64,000 nt of DNA from Dendrobium chrysotoxum (lineage: Eukaryota; Streptophyta; Magnoliopsida; Asparagales; Orchidaceae): assembly GCA_019925795.1 (NCBI GenBank), contig CM034301.1:46649783-46713782 (forward strand), written 5' to 3'. Every line of letters begins with the position of its first letter. Position 1 is the stretch's first letter. A program made the position numbers and the translations under genes. The notes under the pieces are model-generated. The model worked only from the letters and a program-made list of their open reading frames with translations, was not told the origin of the DNA and made no database searches. Below are positions 48,368 to 58,436 of the stretch, piece by piece.

Positions 48368-48372
48368 ACTTG

Positions 48373-49799
48373 AGTCATTGTATGCTTTATGGGTCATTTT
48401 GGGTCAAGGATCATATTAAGTTTTGTTTATTATATAGTCATGTTGTATCATGGACCTAAATGTGTGGCCATTTTTTATGTCATGGATCAGTTTGGGCTTT
48501 TATGTTATTGTGCTTAGTGGCAAGTATGGAAATGGGGGTAGGTTTGATGGTATATACAAGGTTGGTTGTAGTTATGTAACTGGTGGTGTGTATGAATATG
48601 ATGTTACGTTTGAGTAATTATGCTTATCATTTTCATTCTTATATTAAATCATCACAAATATTATCTTTGTTAAACGTATAAACTCCTTTGTTGATTAAAA
48701 CTAGCATTTAGTGGTGATATTAATATAGTGAGTTCTGTCATGGACAAATGGTTAAAATCTTCTTTTTCAAAACTCCTAAAAACCATTCCAACTTGTCCTA
48801 CATCAATTCCCAATCAACTGCAAATACCATTTGCTAATTGTAGTTGACATTGATCCTCCCAAGGCATTTTTTCTCCTTGTATTCTATTATTGATGCATTT
48901 AATTCACCAAACTACCATAAATTTGCTATTCGACCTTCTGAAAGTTGAGGATGCTAAAGCAGTAGAGCTATTTTTTTTAAGAAATTCATAGCTACTAGAA
49001 TTAAGTATCGTTATGATCCTCCAACCAACACAGCAAATGATGTGTAACTCATTACTGAGTGGCATACAATAGAGGATGGTTAGGAACTTCCTTTTTTGCT
49101 ATGTTAACAATAATTCAAGAAAAAAGAAATTTCATAATATGAAGTCAAGTAGAAAAGTCAAATGAAACAAGAAAATAATAACTTTTGAAAACATTAGAAT
49201 TCCTAATAACCCTATTTTCTTCTTTAAAATGTAAGTTCTAAGAATTTGTATGACAAAGATATTTATTCTCTGGAGAAAGTAAACGGTGTAAAGAAGAAAG
49301 ACTGATATACTCCTAATGCACTTTCTATTGTCCTACAACTACATGTAAGATCATGCACATAGAGATAAAAACTGAAGATAATCAGAGATTAAGGGAAATA
49401 CACTTTAGAACAAATCTACTCAAATTGAAAACATTGGGACAAAGAGTAAGTACTCTAGAATGTTCCATTAAATGTAGAAGAAGTAATAGGAATAAAGGAA
49501 TAAGGACAAAGTTTTATTAACATATCACTGCATCGAAAGAGAAGTTTAGCACACAAGAGAATAACTACAAAGGGAAACTTTCATGGTGAACAAAATGTCA
49601 CCCCCCACCCCGCCCCCCCCCCGATTTACTTTTCACCAATTGAAACAAACCATCTCGCATGCAATATGTAAATTAATTGGGCTATTTTATGCATTTAAGT
49701 TTTATGAAAAATATCCCCACTCAAGATTATTTGTTGATTCACCAAAGGAGCAAGCATCCATCCTTCTGGATTGTAGGGTTGAGTTATGGTATTGTATAC
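48373..49799. other. Spacer
   Basis: No gene or repeat recognised; a C-rich run lies at about 49603-49622. Confidence 0.4.
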
Positions 49800-50625
49800 T
49801 CATGATCGTCTTCTCAAGTGTTTTGACAGGTAGCAATCGAATCGTAATGAGGATCTTCCCTTTTTGGAACAAATTTCTCAAAAGACTCGCCCGAGACTAA
49901 AGAGGAACTTGCCCAAGTATACCAACGAGCTTCAGTCGCCCAAATTCGGCAAGGAGCTCGCCCTATTCAATGCAACTAGGAAGTTCCTCACCAAGCAAAC
50001 AGATTGCTACTCATCTCAATCATATCCTCTTCTTTTGAGCTCGCTAGACTCAGCTATAGGAAAGCACCTATCTCAGGGGTTTCCACTCCATTCGGCTACC
50101 ACTACTAAGCTTAGGGACTCTTTATCCCCGCATACACCACTGCTCACCTTTTATGACAAGGCGTCCCCGAGCTCCCTAGGCCATCCACTGACCTAATTAG
50201 ACAACTCGCTAGCTACAAGTCCATCTTCTCTCTAGGCTCACCCATAGACTCACCCTATGCCTACTCGCCCTCTTAAGCAAGCCCAATAACAAACAGCTTG
50301 CCCGATCGTTGACTTCGCCCTCCTATAGCCAATCAGGAGCTGAGTCCTAAATTAACGTGTAGCATTGTATGGGCATTCTGTGTAGACTATATTTTTATTT
50401 TTCTCTATATATCTTTTTTGTAGCCTACAAAACTCTATAAATAAAGGATGATGAGGAATAGTTTGGAACCCTTTTTTTTTTACCTTTGGGCTTTTCACCT
50501 AGAGACTTTGTTAACATTTTATATATATCTTCTTATTGAGATAGCAAATATTATGCTAGCTTACTCCCCTCCTCTTTACTCTCTCTACTCTCTCTATATA
50601 TAGTCTCCATCGTCACTAACAGGTT
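49800..50625 (+). repeat. Possible LTR or LTR fragment
   Basis: A CTCGCCC-rich stretch (49890-50330) precedes CTCTATAAATAAAGG (50433-50447), a TATA box. CT-rich DNA and GTCACTAACA then GGTTATCAG follow, which could be an LTR end with a primer-site-like word. No partner LTR or gag was found. Confidence 0.35.
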
Positions 50626-51724
50626 ATCAGTTCACCAGATGGATCTGCAAATAAAGTTGGGCATCATCCACCAGACAAATTTGAATTCAACAGGTACATT
50701 ATGATAGGCAAAATCTCATTTAGTGCTAGCAGCCAATTAAATGTTCGAATATAAAGCAAGCAATAGATAAAGGAAAATAGGTGCTTCTTTTTGAGGATGA
50801 AGTCAACGACCGTAATGTTCATAAGATATGCCTAAAGAAGTTTGATTGTTAAAAATGAGAAAATCTTGATTAGAAGGTTATAATATATCAAGAACATTTA
50901 AAACATCTCAATATTATTTAAATATCTCTAACCACCCATCTTATCATAGGAAACCCACATCTGCTGATGGAGTGGTGCATTTGATCTTTCTTTCAACAAC
51001 GGCGTTTAGAATGTTGACCCTGCAACTCATAATAGGGCAGAAATTATTGAGCACGCAACCATAATAGGTCCTACATCATTTATAAGCAAATGAAAGCAGT
51101 CTATTTCCAACAAGTTATAAGATATTTCGATTTGATAGATAAATCAAAACAAATTTATGGGATATTTCTGTTGCACATCTTCACATATTAATGGATAGAT
51201 ATGAGGGTTTGTAGAATGGTTGTGGTAAGCAAAATATCATTTTATGCTATATCCTCACAGAAGCTGATTATTATTAGACATTTTTGTTGCCCTTAAGGCC
51301 TTTTTAGATTCCTATATTATCTTTTCTATTGTACACCATAAGGTAAAATCCAAAATTCTTGTTCTTTTTACAACTCCCATGGAATCAAAGCATCTCTATT
51401 GTCTAGGTTCTAGAGTCCAGACTAAACAGCCCTAATTTCTAACACAAACCGTGGCTTCTGGCAGCTCTGGAAGACAAACAAGCTTCTAGCATCAGCTTCC
51501 AAAATCTCAAATATTTCCAAACTTATCTCAGAAGTATAGTCGTATTTGGATAGAGGCGAGTCTTGGAAATACGGAGCCAATAATGTTCCAGTAGTGCATA
51601 AGAATAATGATAACATGAAAATTCTCATAAACTTTCAAAACGCCATATCAAGGAGGGAAGCAAATTATAGATCAATAGGTCGATTACTGGTCTAAGGTTG
51701 GAACATGCAAAATGCCAACTTTGA
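50626..51724. other. Spacer
   Basis: No gene recognised. Confidence 0.4.
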
Positions 51725-52333
51725 TTGGATCAAGCTAGATGCTGGATTGGTTTTATTTCCAATAAAGTTTACTTTACCCCAGTGGATTCTTTTCAATTTG
51801 CCTCAATCTTTCGGCTTGTTGCTTTACTCAATGGACTTCTTGATGGGACTTATTTTGCGGGCTCTACTTTCCTGAAGTATACTTCACCTTTTGCCTTGGG
51901 GATTTGGTCAGCTGGTGTTGCCTTACACGTCGTGGTGCTCTATACTTGGTGGTTGGATGATGATATATGCATTCAACGCAGTGGCTGCAAGTTCACTTTC
52001 TACAATGTTGGTAGAGATCCCTTTCTCTGGTTGGTGCCAAGCCCTCTGTACTTCCAACCTAACAGATACTCAAGGCAATCGGGCTTGTTGCTGAGTCCCC
52101 GCCATCCCCCCTCCATCCTTTTGGCATTGGTTTTAACTTGCTGCTATTTGACATTTCATAGTGTTTTTTTATTTAAAAAAAAATTGGTGTTTTTTTTATT
52201 TTTATTTTATTTATTTATTTTTTTTTCAGAGCTACAAGATCAATTGTTTTTACGTTTGGAATCCCCACAGAGTAACTGATGTTATTATTTAATTTTATGA
52301 GCTATGGCTCTCATTGCTCCCCACCCAAAAAAA
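51725..52333 (+). mobile_element. 5'-truncated LINE 3' tail
   Basis: T-rich plus-strand DNA in the style of the LINE 3' UTR at 31415, closing with ATGAGCTATGGCTCTCATTG and CTCCCCACCCAAAAAAA (52317-52333). No ORF2 coding text remains. The left boundary is approximate and no duplication was identified. The open frames in it are chance, hydrophobic products of T-rich DNA. Confidence 0.5.
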
Positions 52334-52501
52334 GGTTTTGAACTCCATAGGGCAGTAGTTAGTAAAGGACTCTACGTTCGGTGATGTCCAGAAGGTTATT
52401 GGCATGGATGAGGACTCGGAAAAAATTGGCCGGTAATCATGAAATCCATGAATGACGCCACATCGAAATAATCCAATCACACGTACTGGAATAAATATTA
52501 C
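52334..52501. other. Host DNA left of the inverted LINE insertion
   Basis: Joins, in the pre-insertion state, to 54510 onward. It may be downstream DNA of the gene at 54714 (minus). Confidence 0.4.
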
Positions 52502-52520
52502 ACAGTTTAAAAGAATGGAA
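52502..52520 (+). repeat. Left 19-bp target-site duplication
   Basis: ACAGTTTAAAAGAATGGAA, identical to 54491-54509. Confidence 0.95.
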
Positions 52521-53400
52521 GAAGGAAAGGGGGAGCCGTCCCAGGAAAGCACCGGTTGCTCCCCCTGGATGTCAATATTCAAAATAGCAGACTTAACATC
52601 AGCGGGCAACATCTCAGGAAGAGCCCAATGAACATCAGTAATGAAATTAGAAACCCGGCAATGTGAAAGCCTATGCAGGTAGAACAAATCAGAGACAGAA
52701 GTCCTGTTACACCAAGGATCCCAAAGGAAGGAAAGTTTGCAATTTTTGTGAACCAACAGGGAAATGGATGGAAGCATGGAAGCAGCCGTAAGACAGAACA
52801 ATTTCCAAAATTTGGAAGCAGAAATGAGAGGGGGCTTCCACGGAGACTCAAATTTCTCCCTAAACCAGGAACCAATTAAAGTGTCATTGTTATACATCCT
52901 AAAAATAAAGGAACAAGCCATGTTATGATAGAGAGAATCAAAAGATGGAAGGCCTAAACCACCCTTGCATTTAGGTAAAACCACAGACTTCCAAGATATG
53001 AGGTGGAGCCTCTTATCTTTGATGTTACCAAAGAAAAGAAATTTGGAGCAAATCTTAGAAATGAATTTCCTGCAGGCTTTAGGAATAATCGCACCACGAA
53101 TCCAATAGGCAATAGTGTTGGCTATAGTGAATTTTAAGTATTGTAATCTACCTGCAAAAGAAAGAAATTTGACTTTCCAACCCTCAAGTAGAGTAGAAAT
53201 TCTACTCAGAAGGGGTTGGAAGTGAGAAAAATTAAGCCTGCAGGTCGAAAGGGGAAGACCCAAGTAATTAATGGAAAGCTCCACCCGAGAGATCCCAAGA
53301 GACGTAGAGATCTCTTGATCAATAATAAAATTCTTGGAGGCAAGCATAGAACTTTTGACGGGATTGATATGAAGACCAGAAGCTTCAGAGGAAATTAACG
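52521..53400 (-). pseudogene. Inverted LINE ORF2 segment (RT C-terminal part)
   Basis: Minus-strand frame: ASGLHINPVKSSMLASKNF, INYLGLPLSTCRLNFSHFQP, KVKFLSFAGRLQYLKFTIAN, KRLHLISWKSVVLPKCKGGL, NKSFLWDPWC-like text and PVLSWDGSPFPS. It corresponds to the part of ORF2 directly after YADD in the 27863 copy. It is uninterrupted in frame, with no stop, which points to a young insertion. The frame runs on into flanking DNA past 52520 only by chance. Confidence 0.9.
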
Positions 53401-53928
53401 GTTTCTTATTATGCTCAGTTGGAGGATGTGGCTTGGTCCAAGTTCATTTGGCATAAGGGTTATGCTTTAAGATATACATGTTATGCTTGGATGGCTATTA
53501 AAGGGAAGCTTAAAACTTCTGATAATCTCATTAGGAGGGGTATCCCTCTTTCCAGCAACTGCTCTTTTTGCTCTGGAAATGCTGAATCTCATTCTCATAT
53601 TTTCTTTGAGTGTGATTTTTCTTTCTCTATCCTTACGGCCCTACTTCCTGTGACGGTTAAATTCTATCTTAGACCCAATTTGCTGCAAGTTTATGAGTTT
53701 CTGGAGATGGTTCGTATGTATGGTAGAGCTGAAAAAAACTTCTGTTTTCTTACTTTGGGTTGTATGATTTATCATATCTGGCGGGAACGTAATAATAGGA
53801 GATACGGCAATGTTTGGAAAAGGCATGATGTTTTAATTGGTGATATCATTTTTGCTATCTGGGCTAAATCTAAGAAATGGAAATCGTATGAGCATCTCAA
53901 AGGAATATTTCCGGAAATTCTGGGCTGA
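53401..53928 (+). pseudogene. LINE ORF2 C-terminal segment (zf-RVT)
   Basis: SYYAQLEDVAWSKFIWHKGY, ALRYTCYAWMAIKGKLKTSD and CSFCSGNAESHSHIFFECDF give the zf-RVT zinc-binding region. MIYHIWRERNNRRYGN follows and the frame stops at 53926. Uninterrupted, and similar throughout to 30955-31414 of the larger LINE but from a distinct subfamily. Confidence 0.88.
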
Positions 53929-54490
53929 TTCGGCTTTCCTGTTTGCTGCCGTGGCTTGTTCTAATTTTTGGAGGAAGACTCTTCTTCCTGAGGTTATTGG
54001 TTTGTGGCCTCCTTTGCTGTGACTTAAATTTTGGGGTAATTGCTGTTGTTCAGTGTTGAGCTATTCTTTTCTTTGTGAGGTTGAGTTGTTTGCCCCTTTT
54101 TGCTTCTCGCAGATGTGCTTCAATGTTGGCCATTTTTGGATTTTTGGGACGATGATGAGCCAAGGACTACATCTTTTATGCATCCTTGGACGGCCTTATG
54201 GCAACCAGGATTGCGTGGGGGTTTCTATTCTGAGACGCTGTGATGACTCCGGGAAGTCTGCGTCTTTTTCGTGGTTTGCTAATTTGCGATGGGCACCGTT
54301 GTCTATCTGATGTAGTCCTTACTTTCCTGAGTCCATTTGCAATTTTCCTTTTTGCTTTATTGCAATTTTGGGTTTTTCCCTTTTTCATTTTTGGGTGGGT
54401 ATAGTTCTTTCTTTGTAATTGTCCATTGATTTTTGTAACCTTTGGTGATTAATATACGGGCTTTGTCCCCCAATTTACCCAAAAAAAAAA

Positions 54491-54509
54491 ACAGTTTAAA
54501 AGAATGGAA
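54491..54509 (+). repeat. Right 19-bp target-site duplication
   Basis: ACAGTTTAAAAGAATGGAA, directly after the A tail of the LINE. Confidence 0.95.
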
Positions 54510-54713
54510 CCACAAGTTTCCCTAACTACAAATAAAAAAGAATAACAATCCGCACATTGATGAGAACACAGAACAAACCAAATGTCATTTCCATCTTGCA
54601 GGAAAACTACTTCAAATCTTAAGGAAATAGTTAACAATTTCCGCACCACATATACATATGATCACGAATATACCCAAATCTGGTAAGGATTCGCAGGACA
54701 CCAGCACCTAATT

Positions 54714-55121
54714 TTAGAGAAACGCACCGGAGATTCCTTTCAGGAACGACCTTGACGAATATGGCGAAGAGGAGAGTCCAAGAACCACCTTCCACAGCAT
54801 GGAGATGATTGACAAGAGCCCGATGAAGTAAAGCAGCATCACCATCCCCAAAACCCACGGCATCATCATAAAACCGATCATGAACGTGATCGACCCGCTT
54901 AACATCAACGACAGCGAGATACCCAGCATCAGCGCAGTCAGCCCCCCAGGCGAAAGCGGCGGCAATCTCTCCCGCGCTGCCAGCGCAGCGTGGCCTGCAC
55001 AGGGGATTTCGGTCCTGGGAAAACGCAGGGCGGTGAAAAGAAATGCACAGAGCTCGTCCAGTAACCCTGATAACCTAGATTGCTGCTCTTCTTGTTTCAT
55101 CCTCGGAAACATTAGTCCCAA
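54714..55121 (-). CDS. Small plant transmembrane protein, function unknown
   Basis: A frame of 135 codons from ATG at 55121 to a stop at 54714. A polar N-terminus (MGLMFPRMKQEEQQSRLSGL) is followed by two hydrophobic spans: LTALMLGISLSLMLSGSITF with the short MIGF continuation, and PWVLGMVMLLYFIGLLSIIS. The tail is Ser-rich and ends SGAFL. The phrases LSGSITFMIGFMMMPWVLG and YFIGLLSIISMLW match my memory of a conserved small membrane protein found across land plants, annotated only as transmembrane protein. Insertion in an internal membrane is likely. Codon GC is higher than in the flanks. On the minus strand the inverted LINE lies about 200 bp downstream and may sit in its 3' UTR. A TATA-like CATATATATT lies near 55174-55165. 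An alternative start is the second Met of MKQEE. Confidence 0.65.
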   Translation of the reverse strand: MGLMFPRMKQEEQQSRLSGLLDELCAFLFTALRFPRTEIPCAGHAALAARERLPPLSPGGLTALMLGISLSLMLSGSITFMIGFMMMPWVLGMVMLLYFIGLLSIISMLWKVVLGLSSSPYSSRSFLKGISGAFL

Positions 55122-55687
55122 ACAATATAGGGTTCACTAGCTGGTAGATTCTGAACTTGAGAACAATATATATGGGAAGAAAGAGCCGCTGCGAATTTGA
55201 GATACTCTCGACTCTATACTGAAATTAAAATTAGGATTCATCCGCCTCTCCTCCCTCCTATCCTCACGTCATTCTCCGAGTGCCAGCAAGATGAAGAGCC
55301 TCAGATTTGATTTTTTTGGGAAATCTCAGATTTGATATTGGAGAATAGATGAAGAAGTCGAAGTCAAAAAGAGTTGGGGAGAGAGTAGTAAGGGAATGAG
55401 TAACGGCAAAGCAATCATAGTGATTCTGACGTGCGATGCTTCCACATTTTCCATTAAGATGCTTATTCTGTGGCCAGGAAAGAGATATGGGAGACGAAGG
55501 AATTGGGTGAAGGGGTAACCGGACACGGGAGAATGGGAGAGACCGAGAGGGATCATTAGTCGTTTTTAGCGAATTTAATCGAAGCTAGCGGATGCTTGAC
55601 ATCTGGGAGATTTTTTTTTGTTTTTTTGGAGGCGCGTGATGGGGGAACCAAGCGGAGCCAACTCATAGACGTCTGGTTCACACTTTG
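55122..55687. other. Upstream region of the small membrane-protein gene
   Basis: Mixed-composition DNA without a further gene. The 76-codon minus frame at 55326-55556 shows no recognisable family. Confidence 0.4.
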
Positions 55688-55695
55688 CTACAAAG
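55688..55695. repeat. Left 8-bp target-site duplication
   Basis: CTACAAAG, repeated at 56111-56118. Confidence 0.9.
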
Positions 55696-56110
55696 TAGGG
55701 GTGTCAATTTTGGGTCACGGGTCGGGTTTAGGTCGAACCTGAAACTGACCCGGTACTATTCGGGTCAACCCGAACCCGACCCGTTTTTGCAAACGGGTCG
55801 GTTTTCATGACCCAAACCCGACTCGCTTTGGGTTCGGGTCAACCCGACCCGACCCGAATGACCCGGTTCCAACAAAAAAACTGCTATTTTCGGGTCAGAA
55901 ACGGGTCAATCTCGGGTTGCCGTGTCAAAAATGGGTTTTCGGGTCAAAATGGGTCATTTTCGGGTCAACTCGAACCCCACCCGATTTTTGAAACGGGTCG
56001 AATTGTTGAACCCGAACCCAACCCGTTTCGGGTTCGGGACAACCCAAACCCGAAATTTTCGGGTCGGGTTCGGGTCGGGTTTTCGGGTCGGGTCCAATAT
56101 TGACACCCTA
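55696..56110. mobile_element. hAT-type MITE made of GGGTC/GACCC words
   Basis: Ends TAGGGGTGTCAAT and ATTGACACCCTA are inverted repeats, flanked by a perfect 8-bp duplication CTACAAAG, so it is hAT-like. The 415-bp body is almost wholly composed of GGGTCGGGTT, CGGGTCAACCCGAACCCGAC and similar words on both strands, so single strands can fold extensively in many registers. No protein is encoded. The reading frames here are by-products of the repeats. Confidence 0.88.
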
Positions 56111-56118
56111 CTACAAAG

Positions 56119-57050
56119 GAGGCCAACTGTTTGAGAGAAGATTTGAACATGATTTAGAGATTCCCAATCATACCCGCCCATCAACCAAGATAATGTGAGA
56201 GATTTATCACACGGGGAAATTTTTGGTATAGGACATCCTAATTAAGAAGTTATTTAAATGATTTTTTTAATTTTAAATTTATTTAAAATAATATAATATT
56301 AATTCTTTAAGTATTATATTTATTCAAAAATAAATTTAGAAAATTTAAAGCTCTTTTTAATTAAAAGTTTCATTAGAATATTTTACTTAATTTTTTCTTT
56401 GAGAAAATTAACAAATTATATATATAATGAGTTCAAATAAGTTTCATATATCATTATTAATTAATTAATTAATTAATTAATTAATTAATTAAAAATTATA
56501 AAACATTTAATATGTGAATAATTTTAATAACCAACTTCGAAATACAAAATCATTATATAGTAAAGAAAGCATATGTGCCTTTCAATGCAAGTGGAGGAAA
56601 ATATAAAATTATAACTGATAATTAAATAGTAAAAGGGTATTATTTTTCAGTCATAAATTAGTTATGTTGTTCATCATTAATGGTTATTACTTATAACAAT
56701 TAACTTTTCATTCGTAGTATTATTAACAAATTTTAAGTTTAGTCCATTTTACTTCTTGAAAATTATAATTTTTTTTAAGATTGAAATATTGAATATCTAC
56801 TCAAAAGATCAAAATTAAAGGCCACTCAACTAACAAATAAACAATTAAAATTAATATAAACCTCTATATTTAATAGAACTCAATTCAAATTATTATATCA
56901 AATAAAACTCAATAATATTAAATTATATCATTGGAAGTATTTCATAGATAAAGTTAGAATTTTTTTATTTATTTATGGGGGAATATGAATTTATTGTATT
57001 TTGTTGGAGATATACATTGAAGAGATTTGTTTGGCATTTGAAAATTGCAA
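56119..57050. other. AT-rich spacer with (TTAA)n
   Basis: (TTAA)n microsatellite at about 56457-56491. No gene recognised. Confidence 0.6.
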
Positions 57051-57055
57051 CTACT

Positions 57056-57455
57056 TGTAGAAAATTAAACTTGATTTAATTTATTGGGCCTTTTAATTGA
57101 GCTCATAATCTAGAAAAGTCTTTGGAAATTCTAGAGTCTCATTTTATGAAGAATGTTTTAGAGGATTCTAGAAATATATTTTAAAAGAGTGATTTAGAGA
57201 ATTGTAGAATTATGTAATTAATGACTTTTGTAAATGATTATAGGAGAATATTTTAGAGAGTCAATAGTAGTCATTGGATTGAAATATGTTGGCACAATTC
57301 TAATGGGAGTGTCACTAATATAAATAGGCGTGGTGTCTTTGAATTTTGTATGAAGTATAATCAAGAAGTGCGAGAGTGAAATAAAAGTGAGTTTTATGAT
57401 TGTTCATTTTCTTTTTAGAATTCCTCCTCTTACAATGGCCTCTTATTTTTCAACA
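57056..57455 (+). repeat. 5' LTR of the copia element
   Basis: TGTAGAAAATTAAAC ... TTTTCAACA, with TATA box CTAATATAAATAGGCG (near 57315-57330). Confidence 0.92.
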
Positions 57456-57490
57456 AAGTAGTATCAGAGCCAAAGTTTCTTTCTAGAGAG

Positions 57491-57925
57491 ATGACGAGCA
57501 ACGATATGATCCCTTTTCATGCCCCAACGTTTAGCAATAGCAACTTTGACAATTGTAGCATCAAGATGAAGGACCTCCTTGAAGCGCAAGATGTATGGGA
57601 GATGGCAGAGAAAGGCTACAATGAGCCACAAGATGAGTCAAGTCTATCCCAAACTCAAAAGGATAGTTTAAGATATTTAAGGAAGAGAGATAAGAAAGCT
57701 CTCTATCTAATCTTTCAAGGATTAGATGATGATGCTTTTGAGAAGATTTCCAATGCGAAGTCTACCAAAGAAGCATGGGAGAAGCTTCAGACCTCTTATA
57801 AAGGACCGAAGAAAGTGCATCTCCAAACATTAAAAAGTGAATTTGAAGCCTTACATATGAAAGAAGTTGAAGTCATCTCCGACTACTTTACTAGAGTCTT
57901 AAAAAGAAATGGAGTGAATTTATAA
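57491..57925 (+). pseudogene. copia gag (UBN2) N-terminal part
   Basis: ATG at 57491: MTSNDMIPFHAPTFSNSNFD, then the UBN2 gag core (DLLEAQDVWEMAEKGY, SLRYLRKRDKKALYLIFQGL, STKEAWEKLQTSYKG, LKSEFEALHMKEVEVISDY). It stops at 57923 before the zinc knuckle. The knuckle appears out of frame near 58318-58397 as ICYNYLQFGHYAAN with its second Cys lost. A 32-bp tandem duplication disrupts it there. Confidence 0.88.
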
Positions 57926-58436
57926 GATGTAAGGATTATGAAGAAAATCCTTCGATCTTTAGATTAAAGTTTGATCATATTATTGCCATCATTGAAGAAA
58001 CCAAAGACATAGATGCTATGACAATCGAGCAACTCCTGGGTTATTTACAAGCTATGAAGAAAAGAAAAAGAAGAATCAAGTGATCATGGAACAACTCTTG
58101 AAGACAAAAATTAATTCAACTAAAGAAGAGAGCCTCGAGTATGATAGAAGCCAACAAGGAAGAGGTCGTGGTCGAGGATAAGGCCTTGGTCATGGACGTG
58201 GGCAACGTAGGAGCTCTAACAATGACAAGAACAATAATATCAATTTTGGACAAGGAGGAAGTTAACAAGAGGGCATGGAAGAGGAAAATCAAGACCAATG
58301 TATGACAAATCTCAAGTAATATGCTACAATTATCTACAATTTGGTCACTATGCTGCAAAATTATCTACAATTTGGTCACTATGCTGCAAATTGTAAAACT
58401 CTCAATAACAATAAAGTTGAAGAGAAGGCTAATTAA

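Larger units (their letters stand above)
52521..54490 (+). mobile_element. LINE insertion with 5' inversion (twin-primed)
   Basis: A perfect 19-bp duplication flanks 1,970 bp. The left 0.88 kb (52521-53400) is ORF2 text on the minus strand, from SEASGLHINPVKSS to PVLSWDGSPFPS. The right 1.09 kb (53401-54490) is ORF2 C-terminus and 3' UTR on the plus strand, from VSYYAQLEDVAW to an A tail. The two parts are neighbours in the LINE: compared with ORF2 at 30870-30960, only a few codons are lost between SPFPS and VSYY. Head-to-head orientation, truncation just after the RT catalytic motif, an A tail and a long duplication are the signature of twin priming during target-primed reverse transcription. 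Confidence 0.93.

Noticed and set aside
51725..52279. 184-codon hydrophobic frame
   Set aside because: It lies in T-rich LINE 3' tail DNA and ends in a run of Phe/Leu codons; no family resemblance.
55807..56184. Overlapping frames rich in FRVR/NPTR text
   Set aside because: By-products of the GGGTC/GACCC repeats of the MITE, present on both strands.
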